Origin: Clitopilus passeckerianus
Taxonomy: Eukaryota; Basidiomycota; Agaricomycetes; Agaricales; Entolomataceae
DNA: 64,000 nucleotides
Assembly (NCBI GenBank): GCA_944990035.1
Contig: CALYLX010000066.1
Coordinates: 434,001 to 498,000, forward strand
Direction: 5' to 3'
Part shown: in pieces, positions 12,024 through 23,893 of the stretch
Numbering within the stretch: the stretch's first letter is position 1
Layout: each line of letters opens with the position of its first letter
Program-made: the position numbers and the translations under genes
The notes under the pieces: generated by a model
The model's input: the letters and a program-made list of their open reading frames with translations, nothing else
Told to the model about the DNA's origin: nothing
Database searches by the model: none

Positions 12024-13012
12024 TCACAGAGAGATTGTGGTAAGCGGGGGGTACTCTTCTCGCTCTGCAGCAGGGCGAAGAGCAACCAAAGCTTCATCAT
12101 CGTTGTCGTAAGGGTCATAGCCAGGATACCGGCGTGGTGCCAGTGGTCGATGGTGCCGAGGGTAATTCTGCAATAGGGTTTGGTCTGCAGGCGAAGCATA
12201 GTTGAAAGGTGTGACTTTCGACGGTTTTTTCCTCCTACACGGCCAAAACCCTAGAAAAGTAGGGAGTTGGAACATTTGGACAAACAAGGAGGATCATGAG
12301 AACTCACAGTATGTTGGCGGTTCCTCTCCAGTCATCTCGTACCCTCGTCTTCGCTTCTGCCGTACCAGCATGAACAGCATGACTGTGATAGCCAGTAGGA
12401 ATAACAGTCCCAGCACCGCTCCCACAGAAGCCCAAACCACCATCTTGTGGGTAATCACGGTGGACCCTCCGTTCGTCGACGAATCATCATCTCCACTATC
12501 CACCAATGTAGGATCGACACCTGATGCGCCCACCACCTGGAAGTAGTCCAGCCTGAACAAGTTCTTCCCCGTTGCAGTGTTCATGATGACCAGCGTATGC
12601 TCCTTCGTAGCATCCAACGACCCGGACTGGTAAAACATTTGGCCATAGGTCGTGCCATCTGCGCTTGGCAGGCTAACATACGTTTCGGATTTCTCCCCGT
12701 CAATCGTGTATGTGGATATGGGTGCGAAGACTGGGTCTCCGTCGTTGGTTTCCCCGCTGATTGTCCCGAAAACGGATATTGAGGAGCCTGGAGAAAAGAG
12801 ACGTTTGAGTAATAATCCAGGAGGTCAAGTTCCCCAAACTCACCTTTGAACTTGATGCTAGCCTTTGCACCTGCCATGGTTGTTATATGGCTTGTTGACC
12901 GAAACTCCTGCGCATCCCCCGTGTGTGTGCTCCATGAAGAATCGGGACCTGCATAATCTATTCTTGGGTCGGCATCATCAAAGGTCGTTGTTGTGGGCGT
13001 CTGCGATGCCAT
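12024..13012 (-). CDS. Single-pass membrane protein, related to the one at 6.4-7.7 kb
   Basis: Three exons: 13012-12844, 12787-12308 and 12250-12024, with GTGAGT donors on both introns. The ectodomain contains FDDADPRIDYAGP, SSISVFGTISG and EHTLVIMN blocks. These align by eye with the neighbour at 6372-7661, including an intron at the same place before the VFG block. Then follow an acidic Ser/Gly stalk, a hydrophobic helix (about 20 residues around VGAVLGLLFLLAITVMLFML), a basic stop-transfer RQKRRRG, and a tail with PPTYWFWPCRRKKPSK and an acidic DPYDNDDE stretch. Function unknown; topology suggests N-out with a cytoplasmic tail. Start at 13012 is the first ATG in frame; a short upstream exon is possible, as no signal peptide is seen. 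Confidence 0.7.
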
Positions 13013-13900
13013 TCCGCTGCCACTTCGTGCTTATCCGACGCAAGCTCGCCACTTCGAATAACCTTGCTGCGACGTGGGTGTTGGACGAAATAGAGCACTC
13101 ACGTCAACCTAAGTCAATGAGCGGGGTACCCACGGAAACGAATGATTGATGCATGGCATTGCAAATGCCGAATGGGGCTTCAGGCGCTCAACATGACGGA
13201 GGATGCGGTTGGGCTGTGAGGTGAGAACACGAGGCACTGTTCAGTGCAACTCAGACGACGCCACACGTCCTTTCCAAACCTCATTCAGGCTAGCTGCGAC
13301 CTTCTGCTGGACCAGAAATGTCGAGGCAACTGAAGGCCAACTTGGTCTTCTTGGATCTGCGCTCTAGATGGAAAGTGTCCATCAAGAAGGTTCTGAGCGC
13401 AATCGAAGTTCCCTCCGCGGTCGTCGGAAGAGGCTTGGTGCAGGAACAATCATCGCAGATTGTATCCGAAATCCGAGACTTGCGCCGCAACCAGCGATCC
13501 ACCATCATGTCCGCCGGGACGACGAAACAATGAAATCGAATGAAGTCTCCTAAAGCAGACGTGTACGCAGCATGTCTCAAATCGAATACGCAGCAAGCCA
13601 AAAGGAGGTGATAGAACCTGACTCGAAGCCCACAGTTCTGAGAATAATGACTACACAAAACCCCGCAAACGAGATCGAAAATATTAGACGCACTCGATAG
13701 GTAGTGATAATGTAAAAGTAAAATAATAAGTAGAAGCACCATGGCCCAAACACGTCTTTGGTGGACGTAGAGAGAGTAGAGTAAAAGAGAGAACTGTCGG
13801 TCGATGGGACAATGTCTTTGTTAATACATAGAGAGTGAAATCAAGATCAGTGGCAAGGAAAAGGAAATCAAGCCCATAAGTGGGAATGCAAGAAGTACAA
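13013..13900. other. Intergenic region
   Basis: Between the membrane-protein start and the HPC2 stop. A 150-codon frame on the minus strand (13742-13290) has no recognisable domain or conserved splice context and I do not call it a gene. Confidence 0.4.
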
Positions 13901-16496
13901 TCAGGCTTCGTTCTCCATTGCTTCCTTTTCGAATTTCTTCTTCATGGCGCTCACTGGAAGGAGCTTCGGTTCAGCAAACACTATCAGACGAATACTGAAT
14001 GGAAGTACGCACCATCTCTTGAAATTTGTCCAGAGGATAACCAACCTTCTGGATAACAAGCGATCATCTACAGAGGGAAACACATCAATGACCTTGTAAA
14101 CGAGGGTATTCAGAAGAAACAAGAACCTTTTGATACAAAGTCTTCCTTGACCCTTGTTCACTGATCACCGTAACAGAACCTTCCAACTGGCTGCAAACAC
14201 CCAGTTAGGATCATTGTCAGTACCCCAAACATTGTAAAAAAGTACTCACTTCTTCTCATTCTCCAATCGACAACACTCATTGCTCAGCAACACCAACTGC
14301 CATATGATCACTTTCATACTCTCTGTAAGCCTATACTTCTTCGCTGGCGGTTGAGAATCCTTCTCCTTCCCAGCACCATCTTTGCCTCCTGGTGTATCCT
14401 CGCCACCGTTAGCAGTCGATATCCCAGGATGGTCAATGTCCATCTCTTCAGTTGGATGTCTGGTAGGCGCACTTGAATCGTCGTCCCCTGCCGCAGAGCC
14501 GTTAACGTTGGCAGATTCTCCTTGTTTCTTTTGACGTTTGTCTATAAAAGCGGGTCTTTATTAGCATTTGCGTAGGTTGGATGATTAAAGGGATGTGGAC
14601 TAACCCCAAGCAAGCACGCTTCTCTCCCACTCCTCTTGGGCGTTAGCGAATCCTTCGTCAGCCTGCTTCTTCAGCTCGGCCAAGAGAGCATCCTGTCGTT
14701 GGTGCAGCAAAGCGGTGTGCTCAGCGAAAATAGTCCGCTTGATGAGTTTCTGAGGAAGTTTGGAGTCAGGCCCGGAGTTGATAGGAGGAAGGCGCATATA
14801 CTGACACTCATAGTAAACTTGTTGTACGGGAATAGTTGAGGCATTAGATTGAAGAAATGATCATCGTACTCGTCTAATTGGATGGCGAGCAAGGCGAGAG
14901 ATGCAAGCTGAGGCTTGAGGGTTGGTGGGAATTTGCCCTTGTTCTCCCAATTTTCTAGAAAGGAGATGTCTTTCAACGGTAGTTGGAACGGAATATAAGA
15001 ACATATGCGTACCTTGAGCGATGGCAACCTTGAGTTTCTCCACCTCTTCCTGTAATCGTGGGCTGAATGACGACTGGAAGGATAGAAGGTGAGCATATGC
15101 ACCATATTTAGTCGAAAACCAAATAAGCATACCAGTTCGACGAGCTTCTTCCTCTTCCCTCCCTCCGTAACAGTTGTATACCTCTTCCTCTTCTCTCCCG
15201 TCTTTGCATCATCCCCGCCGTTGACCGACACGCCATTAGATATGGCAGGCGCAGTACTTATACTCATCCCCTCATGCTCGCCCATGTCATGCTCCTGGTC
15301 CACATCCATGGGCTCACTTTTAACCACCTTAACCTCCGGGGAACCACTTCCCTGCCTAGCCACACCTCCGTTCGAATGCGTATAGCCCATACCAGGCGGC
15401 GCAGAGATGGACGTCTCGACCCTCGTGATGAGCGTCTCGTTATCTTTCTCCTTTGCAGTGTCCTTCCTCGTGGTAGCAGGTGTCTTGGCGCCCTTGCGAA
15501 CGCTGAGTCCGAGTCCTTTGCCCACGCTCAGCCCAAGTCCGCCGAGGTAGTTCTTGCCTTCGCCCTTGTCCTTGTCTTTGTCTTTCTCCTTGCGGGACTT
15601 GGGCTTGCGGGGTGTTGCGTTGGGGTCTTTCATGAGGGCGACCTCTCCTGAGGAAACGTAGAAGCCTTGTTGCTTCGTTTGGGCGAAGAATGTGCGCTCA
15701 TCGAGGGCAAGCTCGGAGTCGTCGATGAATGGGTCCGATGTGTCGTAGTAGCCTTCATTGCGGTCCTTCTGTGCATAATATCATGAGCATATATTCTCCA
15801 TAGGCTGATAAGATAAGTGTGCAAAGACCTCACCTTCTTTTTCTTCTTCTTTTTGCCTTCGTCTCCTTCCGGTGGTGCCGCCTTCTCGGGCTCACTTTCA
15901 CTATCACTAACCACCGTAGGCCGAATGACTACCTCAGGGGTGGGTGGCCTTTGACCAGAATCACGAGCCAGAGAACGGACATCAACAGCATAATTGTTCG
16001 GTCCTCCGAGAGTGATGCTCAGCCGAACAGTCTGCAAAGGTGGAGGAGGCGGAACAGGAGGGGGTGACGGAGATGGGGTCCTGTGCTTATGGGCCTTTGC
16101 ATTAGGATCGTTCTGAGCTTTTGAACGGGGTGCTTTAGAGGTAGGTTTGTTTGAGGTCGAGGCAGAGGCCACTGCGGAAGGAGTGGCGGCGTTAGATGAG
16201 GTGGCTGGTTGTTGTGATGTGGGAGGAGGGTCGACGGAAATAGCTGTGTTGTCGTTGTGTGAGTCGTTTAGAGGGCGTGAATTGTCATTAGAAGGTTCAT
16301 TGTATTGTTGTCCAGGCGGAAGAGCAGAGAAGGATGTTGTGGGAGAGACGTTGTCAGGGTGCAGGAGCGCAGCGATAGAGGATGTTGATGATGAAGAGCT
16401 TCTTGACGACGCCGACGACGACGAAGAGGCCGAAGACAACGACCTGTGAGATACTGGGGGTGAATGCTCTTGCTGTTGTTGAGAATCCACGTCCAT
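13901..16496 (-). CDS. HPC2: HPC2/ubinuclein subunit of the HIR histone chaperone complex
   Basis: Nuclear protein of the HIR complex, which deposits H3-H4 independently of replication. Start ATG at 16496 (MDVDSQQQQEHS). Order: a Ser-rich and Pro-rich N-terminal region; TVRLSITLGGPNNYAVDVRS; a Lys run at the end of exon 1 (16496-15835); the Hpc2-related domain NEGYYDTSDPFIDDSE with DERTFFAQTKQQGFYV at the start of exon 2 (15768-15133); basic and disordered segments; then the ubinuclein middle region spread over small exons (15073-15013, exon starting 14954, and others). The last exons give MIACYPEGWLSSGQISRD and SAMKKKFEKEAMENEA to the stop at 13903-13901. Introns have standard GT-AG ends. 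The HRD block makes the identification firm; borders of the middle exons are approximate. Confidence 0.85.
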
Positions 16497-16952
16497 GATT
16501 GAAGGACGGAGAAAAAACGAGAAAAGCTGATTTCCGACAAATTTCAGAAAAGGGCACTTCTCCGTAACCTTCCTCTCACTGGCCACTCGCCATTTTCCTT
16601 GCCCTTTTCCCTTTTTCCCGGTCCTCCGATCCTCTGTCTGCCAAATTACGCCCAGTGCCACACTTTCCCAGGATCCGAACTTTCCATCTGCCGCGAGTTG
16701 GCCATTTTGAGCTTTCTCATTGGTCCGGCTATTGCCATCTTCCACTGATTGCTGTTCTCACGCTGAATCCTCCGTGCCCTCTCCTACGTCGCAGACCATG
16801 TGAAGATCAGAGGTGTCAATGTGTCTCGCCGACACGTAGTCGACCAGGCGGTTGCAGTACATTATATTCATTTTGGATTCTATAGTAATTCCTTTCTTCC
16901 ATATTCATATTTGCACCCGATCCCATTTCCTTCCGGTTCACGAGCAACTCTT

Positions 16953-19900
16953 CTACATTGACACCGATGCGTATCCAAAACCAGATCCTTCCAAGCCTCT
17001 CGCGATAAGCGTGAAGTGATTGGCAGCTTCTCTTGTTTTCTTCAGGGATTTGGGGCTGAGGAATAAGAAAATCATCAATCACAGATTCGACAATCCAGAA
17101 ACAGGGGGAAACACACTTGTTTGAAACTGCCCTAAGAAATTGTTGCTTTACCTCAGGCGTCGCCTTGGATGCAATGAAGCCATCAGAGGAGAGAATCTCT
17201 CTCATCCAGTCAACTGCCATGAAGCCACCGGAACCTCCGCCAGCCTCTCGCGACGATCGTGTGCTCCTTCCCAGCAGAGTTCCCATCAATTCTATGAGGT
17301 TTGGGACCACACTGGAATGCAATCATAAGACCAATGGATTCACGATTTGAAGCCAGCAAGAAATAAAAACATACCTCCTTGGTGCAATGCTAGCAAAACC
17401 TTCCAGGATAGCCTTCATGATTGCTTGACCATGGGTGAACATGATGCGATCCCTCTCCGCCACCAATTCTTCGTGAATAGAACTTCGTTGTATCAGGGTG
17501 GACTGGATAAAACCTGGTCAGCTCTAACGGACATAATTATTCCTTTCGCAACTTACCAGGAAGCTACAAGCAGAAACGAGGGAGTAGCGTTCTTGGAGGG
17601 CCAAAGCGCTGATCCCACAGTTGATCAAGGCATCTTGGGCGTCTTGAGGTAGGACAAAGAAGGAGCGGGTGAAATCTTGTGCAACCCTGTCCATGCATCC
17701 GAAGAATTCTTGCACGATATCTGGATTCTGAACTTTTGGTTAGTACGCCACCAGACTCAAACGCTCGAGGAGAACTTACACCTTCCATAGCTCCAGGTTG
17801 ACCGAGCGTTGTGAGTGAGCACTGCAACAGAATCGGCAGGGCACTATTCACAATCGCCTCTGCTTCCGCTGGGGCCGTGGACTTGGCTAGACTGGGAATC
17901 AAAACTGGTGGAGGCGGGTTCAACTGAGCGATCAATATCGCTGCCAAGGATAGCCAGACAGCGGTTAGCTGGCGTTGTGCTGCGAGGCAGACCAACTCGA
18001 ATAGAGGTCCAGGCGGCAGCGTGAGAAGGGTATTATCATTTGGGAGGGATGTGATCGACTTGAAGAGCTCGCTGATAGCCTTCAGATGCGGTCAAATCAA
18101 TGAAATGAGCCAAAATGATGAGTAGCTGAAAACCTTACCTGGCCAACCGTGGCATCGCCACTCCAGACTTGGACAACAGCTCTTATAAGAGCGAGTAAAT
18201 CTTGCCTGAGCCTTTCCATCCGAGGATCCGCCCTTGCTTGCGTCATTTCGCTAGACTTTGTCATTGAGTCTTGATCTTCTTCTTCGTCGGCGAAAATCAG
18301 GACTCCCTCTGTGGATCGCGTGAGTCCCTTAGCTATCCCGGACAATGTCTCCAGCTGATGAACAAGAGTTGTTCGAATTTCATCTGGTGGCTGCGAAACT
18401 TAGCATTCCATGATATGAAATCAGCGATGAAAATACCTACAAGGTTTGTAGCTTGTAAAGTTTCTCCTAGACGCTGAATGATAGGGTTGACGATAGCCTA
18501 GAGGGCATATAAGTGGTGTTTCAAGCCTTTCAAGGAAGGACGTACAGATATGGGATCAATTTCCTCGCCAGGGGGTAGCGCCTGAATCACACTGGCAATA
18601 GATTGGACGACCTTAGACTTCTCCGAATCCTGATCAAGCCTTGGTCAACGTATCAGAGTCGGTAAGATAGGAGTCACCTACGGGGATAGTCCCGAGGGCG
18701 GCATGCAGTTGTGCAAATGCGCTAATTTGAGGAGCGAGAGCTTTCCTATTCGCATCACAGAGCTTCCTTAGGGCGTTGGCTGCTTGAAGACACAGGGCTG
18801 GGTCGGGTAGGGCGGTTACAACGTAGTTCAGCGCATTCATCAAGAGGTCTGGGGTATTCTGCGCCTCGGTGCAAGTGGCAAACCAAGACGAGTAAGCACC
18901 TGCGGTTCACTGGTGAAGATCCGACACGTAGACTGGAGTGGCTGCAGAACTAACCGATAAGACTGATGGTGGTCCGCCTAAGCCTTGTGTTGCCCGTGGA
19001 GGGCAGGCGACCAATGATATCCGTCGAGAAAACTCGGGCCAGTTGAGTTGTCTTCTCAAAATCCAGAGCCTCCTGAATAGACGTGATACAGTGGAGGGTA
19101 GCTTCGACCTCCTGCGTATGAAAGTCATCAATGAAGGTATACACGTTTCGAGCCGTGGTTGCTAACCTGCCAAGCGTTGTCTGTGGTTTCCGGGGAAGAG
19201 GCTAGCCTTTGCGCCACCTCGTCAAGGTAATACAGTAGCATGTCGTCTCGGAGAACGTAATACCTGCGCAGATAGTTGAGATAATATGGTATAGCGCAGG
19301 TTCAAAGAAGACCTACGCATTGATGAGCGTGTCCCCAACATCACGTCGATAAACTTGGAACTTTTCGATCTGGTCTGTAGAGACGGTCAGCATATGGTTG
19401 ACTTTTCTGCTGTAATGAAGGCTGACCTTTTGACCACCCGCTGCCCTTGCCTGGGAACGCCACTTTTCGCCGTAATGCTCTCACAAGTTCAATATATACC
19501 GCCTTCGACATTGCCAATTGCACATCTCCACTATCTTTCTCTTTGATTTTCTTCCAGGTTCCGCCGCCTTCACCACTAAACCACTCAGACTCGGCATCAT
19601 CGTCTTCTTCATCTCCCTCACCGAAGTTCGTTGCCCACAGAGCTTCTTGATAGAGGTACCAAAAGCCTAAGGTGAGTTCTGACTCTTCTTCGTCAACCCC
19701 ATAATACCCCGGCAGAGAGGTGTATGAGAGGACTATCCGGAGGAAGTTCTGCGTGAGTTGTCCACGTGTCTGTACGTTGGTTGGCGTGTTGTAGCCAGAT
19801 CCTGACCCAGGGGTTGACCTGCCCACCGGTGTGTTTGAGGTGATATTATTTGCGAAGTAATTGGTCGAATGGTCGCCAAGGGCAACGATGAGTTTGCACA

Positions 19901-21371
19901 GAGAACGAGAGAGCTCTTCGTCGGCAACCGAATCCTCTCTGGCGTTTCCACCACTTGCTGCGAGTGCTGCTTCGACAATTGGAGCGCCAGTTGAAGAAAG
20001 CCACAAGAGTAAAGGTTCTGTCAATACACGAGTTCCGGCACCTGCTGCTAGAGATGACTTGGAAAGCAACTCCTGCAAGGCGTCAGAAGCAGCGATGAAG
20101 AGCTCAGCCAGCTCATGAGTGGTCGGTGTTAACAGAGCGATCAGCAAAGGTATCAGAGGAGTGATATCCCTAAATTCGGGATGTAAGAATTTCCTAATCG
20201 AAAGGACGAGAAAGCTAGAACATACGCCCCCGGAAGCAAAGATATCCATGCTGCCAAGCATCGGAGAGCCGAAGGAATGCTTTGTCGAGACTCTAGCGCT
20301 TGTCGAATGGCCTGCGATACCATTGGTGTGGCATCGTTCAACGACTGTTTGATCTGCATTCTAAAGGTACCATTAGTTGTTCCGAATGATACCTAATTTT
20401 GTGTCCTGCGAAAGCTCCAATCACTACTCACTTACTGGGACCAAGTAGCTCGGCGCTGTCGATTTCTTCAGCGACAATAGCTAGGAATTCATGGATTTTG
20501 TCGGTCGGTGCATTTATCCCAGAGAAGGAAACAACACAGGACATTATCCAATCAGGCCACCGTGTTGGTTGGCCTGGCACCAGCTTGAGCGCCAGAGATG
20601 TTAGCTATACGTGTCCCTGGATCAGCTATCGCCCCATGAAGGAATTGGACGCTGGTACACACTGCTACACAAAGTTTCCGTAGAATAAACTTCGGAAGTC
20701 TAGTGGCCATAGAATGCGCCGTGAGCTGAACGAGGAGATCTCGTAATGCAGTGGCATGTTCCTGAGGGAATAACGACCTGAGAAAACATGTCGAGATGAG
20801 CGACTAATCGATGACGAGGCTAGATGAAAAGGACAAGGATAACGCCAAAATACGTATTTAACACGGAATACGCATTGGGATCGATTGATTCAACTGATAT
20901 GTAGAATTGCCATTGTGAGCGATCGCTCAGGCGAACAAATAGACGTGGAAGATGATCAACCAATCGGTGTGTTCGCTCCCAAACGCTTCCAAAACCATGA
21001 CATCGCCACATCCGCGATGATGCTCAAGGGGTGACAGGTCTTGTGAACTCACCAGTCCCTTGCAATCTTTACTTGTGCAGTATGAGCACCAAAGAATTGA
21101 ACATTTGGGTCTTGGTGCTCCAATAATGGCAGAACTAGGCCCCATGCTTCAGGTCTTTTCTGAAGCTCAAAAAGTTCGTGTTGAAGCGTTTTCAATTCAT
21201 CTGGAGAGGTTCCAGCGGTCTGAGGCGCGTAGGCTTTCTGTATTAACTAGAATAGGACGTTGGATAAGGGCATTGCTTTGACGCGCTGGTGGTGGCAGTT
21301 TGACTGACTTCTGCAGCTCGTTGGACATCATAAGCAGACAAAGATGGCAAAAAGCTTGTATCCAGTGGCAT
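16953..21371 (-). CDS. Importin-beta family karyopherin, importin-13/Kap122 type
   Basis: Nuclear transport receptor built of HEAT repeats that binds cargo and Ran-GTP. Start ATG at 21371 (MPLDTSFLPSLSAYDVQRAAE). The next exon reads LKTLQHELFELQKRPEAWG and DPNVQFFGAHTAQVKIARDW, the conserved importin N-terminal region. Further recognisable blocks: HEFLAIVAEEIDSAELLGP, FQVYRRDVGDTL, EVEATLHCITSIQEAL, LRRTTISLIGAY, NALRKLCDANRKALAP. The last exon gives ARGLEGSGFGYASVSM before TAG at 16955-16953, the typical C-terminus of this subfamily. At least 18 small introns. The similarity in the middle (VEATLHCI...) and C-terminus favours importin-13/Kap122 over transportin-SR/Mtr10; separating them needs a tree. 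It is roughly 1,000 residues, the usual family length. Confidence 0.8.
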
Positions 21372-21763
21372 GCGGGTCCAAAATAGTGAGTTATGAAGAG
21401 AATGTGGGATGCGAGAGATGGCGGCTGGGAACAACGGCTTTGGACCGGGTCGTTCAAAGCAATCACACTCCCGGCATGCCGCTGTTGTTGTTGACGCTCA
21501 ACGACCATCATCGCATCTGGCTTCACAAAACGTTCTTTTGCACTGCTATAGGTGTCGAAAAAGCGTCAGGAGGCCTTTGTTAGAGCTTTATCAGATTAAT
21601 GAAAAACAATAGCTTCGTCAATTGGGGTTCTACAGCAGTTTGTTGTAAATGATTCAGAGGAGGAACTAACACGACTGAAGGCAACACAGCCTAGTAAGCA
21701 CAAAATAAACTCCTTCCCTTTCAGAGAATCAATATTATTCTCAATCTAGCACACCGCCTTGTA

Positions 21764-23446
21764 ATGGCTCTGGTCCATCTACGTTTTTTGACACGACACG
21801 CTGCTTCCAAAACTCCATCAACCTCGATCGGCCTTCCACGGATTCATACATTTTTCCCATGCGCACGACCATCCAGATCAATCTGCTGGACACTGCTGAG
21901 ATGTCTACGCTGTGAGTCTGCTCATGTTTCTACCAGCTTCGGAATTCGGTGTCTGCATATTCCTCCTTACAGTGTTCTTCAAGGGTTACTGCGAGTACAG
22001 ATCCAGTGTGCTGACTGACCTTTAGTCAAGATTATCGTATCCTCAGGCCCCAGGTCACATCCGTGATGCAAACCAGATACACTTTGAGCAGCTGCTACAG
22101 AGGCTCGTATTTTGCCGTTCTCACCATCATAGATGCCTGCCACGGCTTTTTGGGCCAGTTTCGTTCAGTCTCACAGTGCAGGGATCCGAATCGGGGTTCA
22201 GCATTGACTGCGTAAAGTTATTACTCTTCGCCTGCGCCGCCGCCGCAGGCTCTTGGGTCGACCTTGGGGACTCAATTCGGATTCCATGTGTCGTTGCACA
22301 CACCTACGCTGCGGACAAGGACCATATACTCTTCCACAGAAGGTTTAATATCATGCTGCCTCCTGCGTTTCAATTGTCTCTCAGATGCCTCGATCATTTC
22401 CGATCATGATCCCCCCAAGACTGGAGGCCTCAGAGCTCATCGATTTCTCCATCAAGTCCCAGGTTCCATCATGCCATCTCGGTGACGCAGTATGAGTCTG
22501 CCAGCAGTCAAGCACTATTTGGATGGAATCAAACACCCGAGCCGCGGCTCAAAGTACGCTGACTGGAACGGTTTGCCACTTCTCATGTGTGCTCTGTACA
22601 GGTTTGGGACAGCCAAATGGTCGCATCAATCAATGGAGAGGTCAATGATGCATGCCCGTACTATTCCGGCGGGTCTGCCTATTACCTCGAAGGTGTAACA
22701 GGTGGACAATCAGGCACCAGGCGTTGGCAGTTGCGGCATATCTGTTTCGCCTAGAGAAACGTTTTGCCAGCAGTATGGAAGGTCAATATCACAAGGTTTG
22801 CAAGCATTCGGAGTCGGAACAGGTAATGATGGGTTTTTGGGATGGATTTGTTGAACAAGCTCGGTGTTTGTGGAGTACTTCAGTATCAGCAATCCAATTC
22901 TGGCTTAATTTGTTCGCCATGGTGCGTTGGAAACAAGTAAAAATGGCTTCGGGCGCAAAGCCCAAGATCGTGCAGCAATGCTCCAAAAGCGTGCAACTAC
23001 AAATTATCGAACAAACTTGGAGGAATGGGCGCTCCGTCCCTGATTGTCCGATTCACTTCAGGCAAGCATCACCACGTGAAACTGATCTTTTTCGCATAGA
23101 CAATCGCATAATGTAAAGTTTGGCTGTACGTTCGCATAACTAGTCTACGCGCATTGTTATACCACACGACCATAACCAATTATACGTTTTCGCATAGTAA
23201 GCCCTGCCTGAAGTGATTCCGATGCTGACTGCAAGGGCGGCGGTGCCTGAGCGGTCCGGAGCCACATTTCCATCCCCTTTAGGTCTCCGCCTCCACTGCT
23301 CTCAGGCTTTGACTATTTTGACAGTTACACCTACGCAGCCTCCTCCTTTAACCAAATCTCGATGATCAACTTCAGAGATATCAGGATCTACACGTATTTG
23401 GCTGGTCCGCGCACAAGTGCGCCCAAGCCGCTCAATTTTGATTGTG
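21764..23446 (+). pseudogene. Possible remnants of a secreted-protein gene
   Basis: No complete gene can be built in this 2.5 kb gap, but several plus-strand pieces look like real protein: VWDSQMVASINGEVND and CPYYSGGSAYYLEGVTGG (about 22602-22700), ETFCQQYGRSISQGLQAFG (about 22755-22820), GRKAQDRAAMLQKRATTN (about 22950-23010), and SGFDYFDSYTYAASSFNQI (about 23301-23357) with a stop at 23461-23463. They are in different frames with stops between them and no consistent splice sites. Family not recognised. Either a decayed gene or a gene with many introns I cannot resolve. Confidence 0.25.
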
Positions 23447-23893
23447 CAGATCTATACGCGCCCTGAAAGCAGAGAACGGGTTGCAATGGACAGAGGATCC
23501 GGATGAACGACAAGCGCAAATGTAATCTAATCAAACCTGTCCTGGTGGCGCAGATGGTATAACACCACACATGATGATGGTCGATGAAGGGGGTGGGTAA
23601 ATCATCTTGCACTCTGTTCAATTCAGCCATTTTTCTGGTTCGTCTATACTAAACTAATTCTGGTCGTGAAATAGAGGATTTGTTGAACCACGTTGATACG
23701 AACGAAGTAGTAATTAATTCTAGCAGTGATAAAATAATCAAAATATATGTATCTACATTAGACTAAATTACTTTTCGTGCCTTCCTACGCCTGTCAATGA
23801 GAGCTGAGTGCGCAGTTCTGTCCATTTCGACCGTTGGCTGGCCCCCCGTAACTGTCGAAACGACTGAACTATTGGACGAAAAGTAGTACGAAT

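Noticed and set aside
13290..13742. 150-codon minus-strand frame between the membrane protein and HPC2
   Set aside because: No domain and no splice support; Leu/Cys-rich start is not a convincing signal peptide.
23540..23620. tRNA-like A box (TGGCGCAGATGG)
   Set aside because: No matching B box or foldable acceptor and T arms follow.
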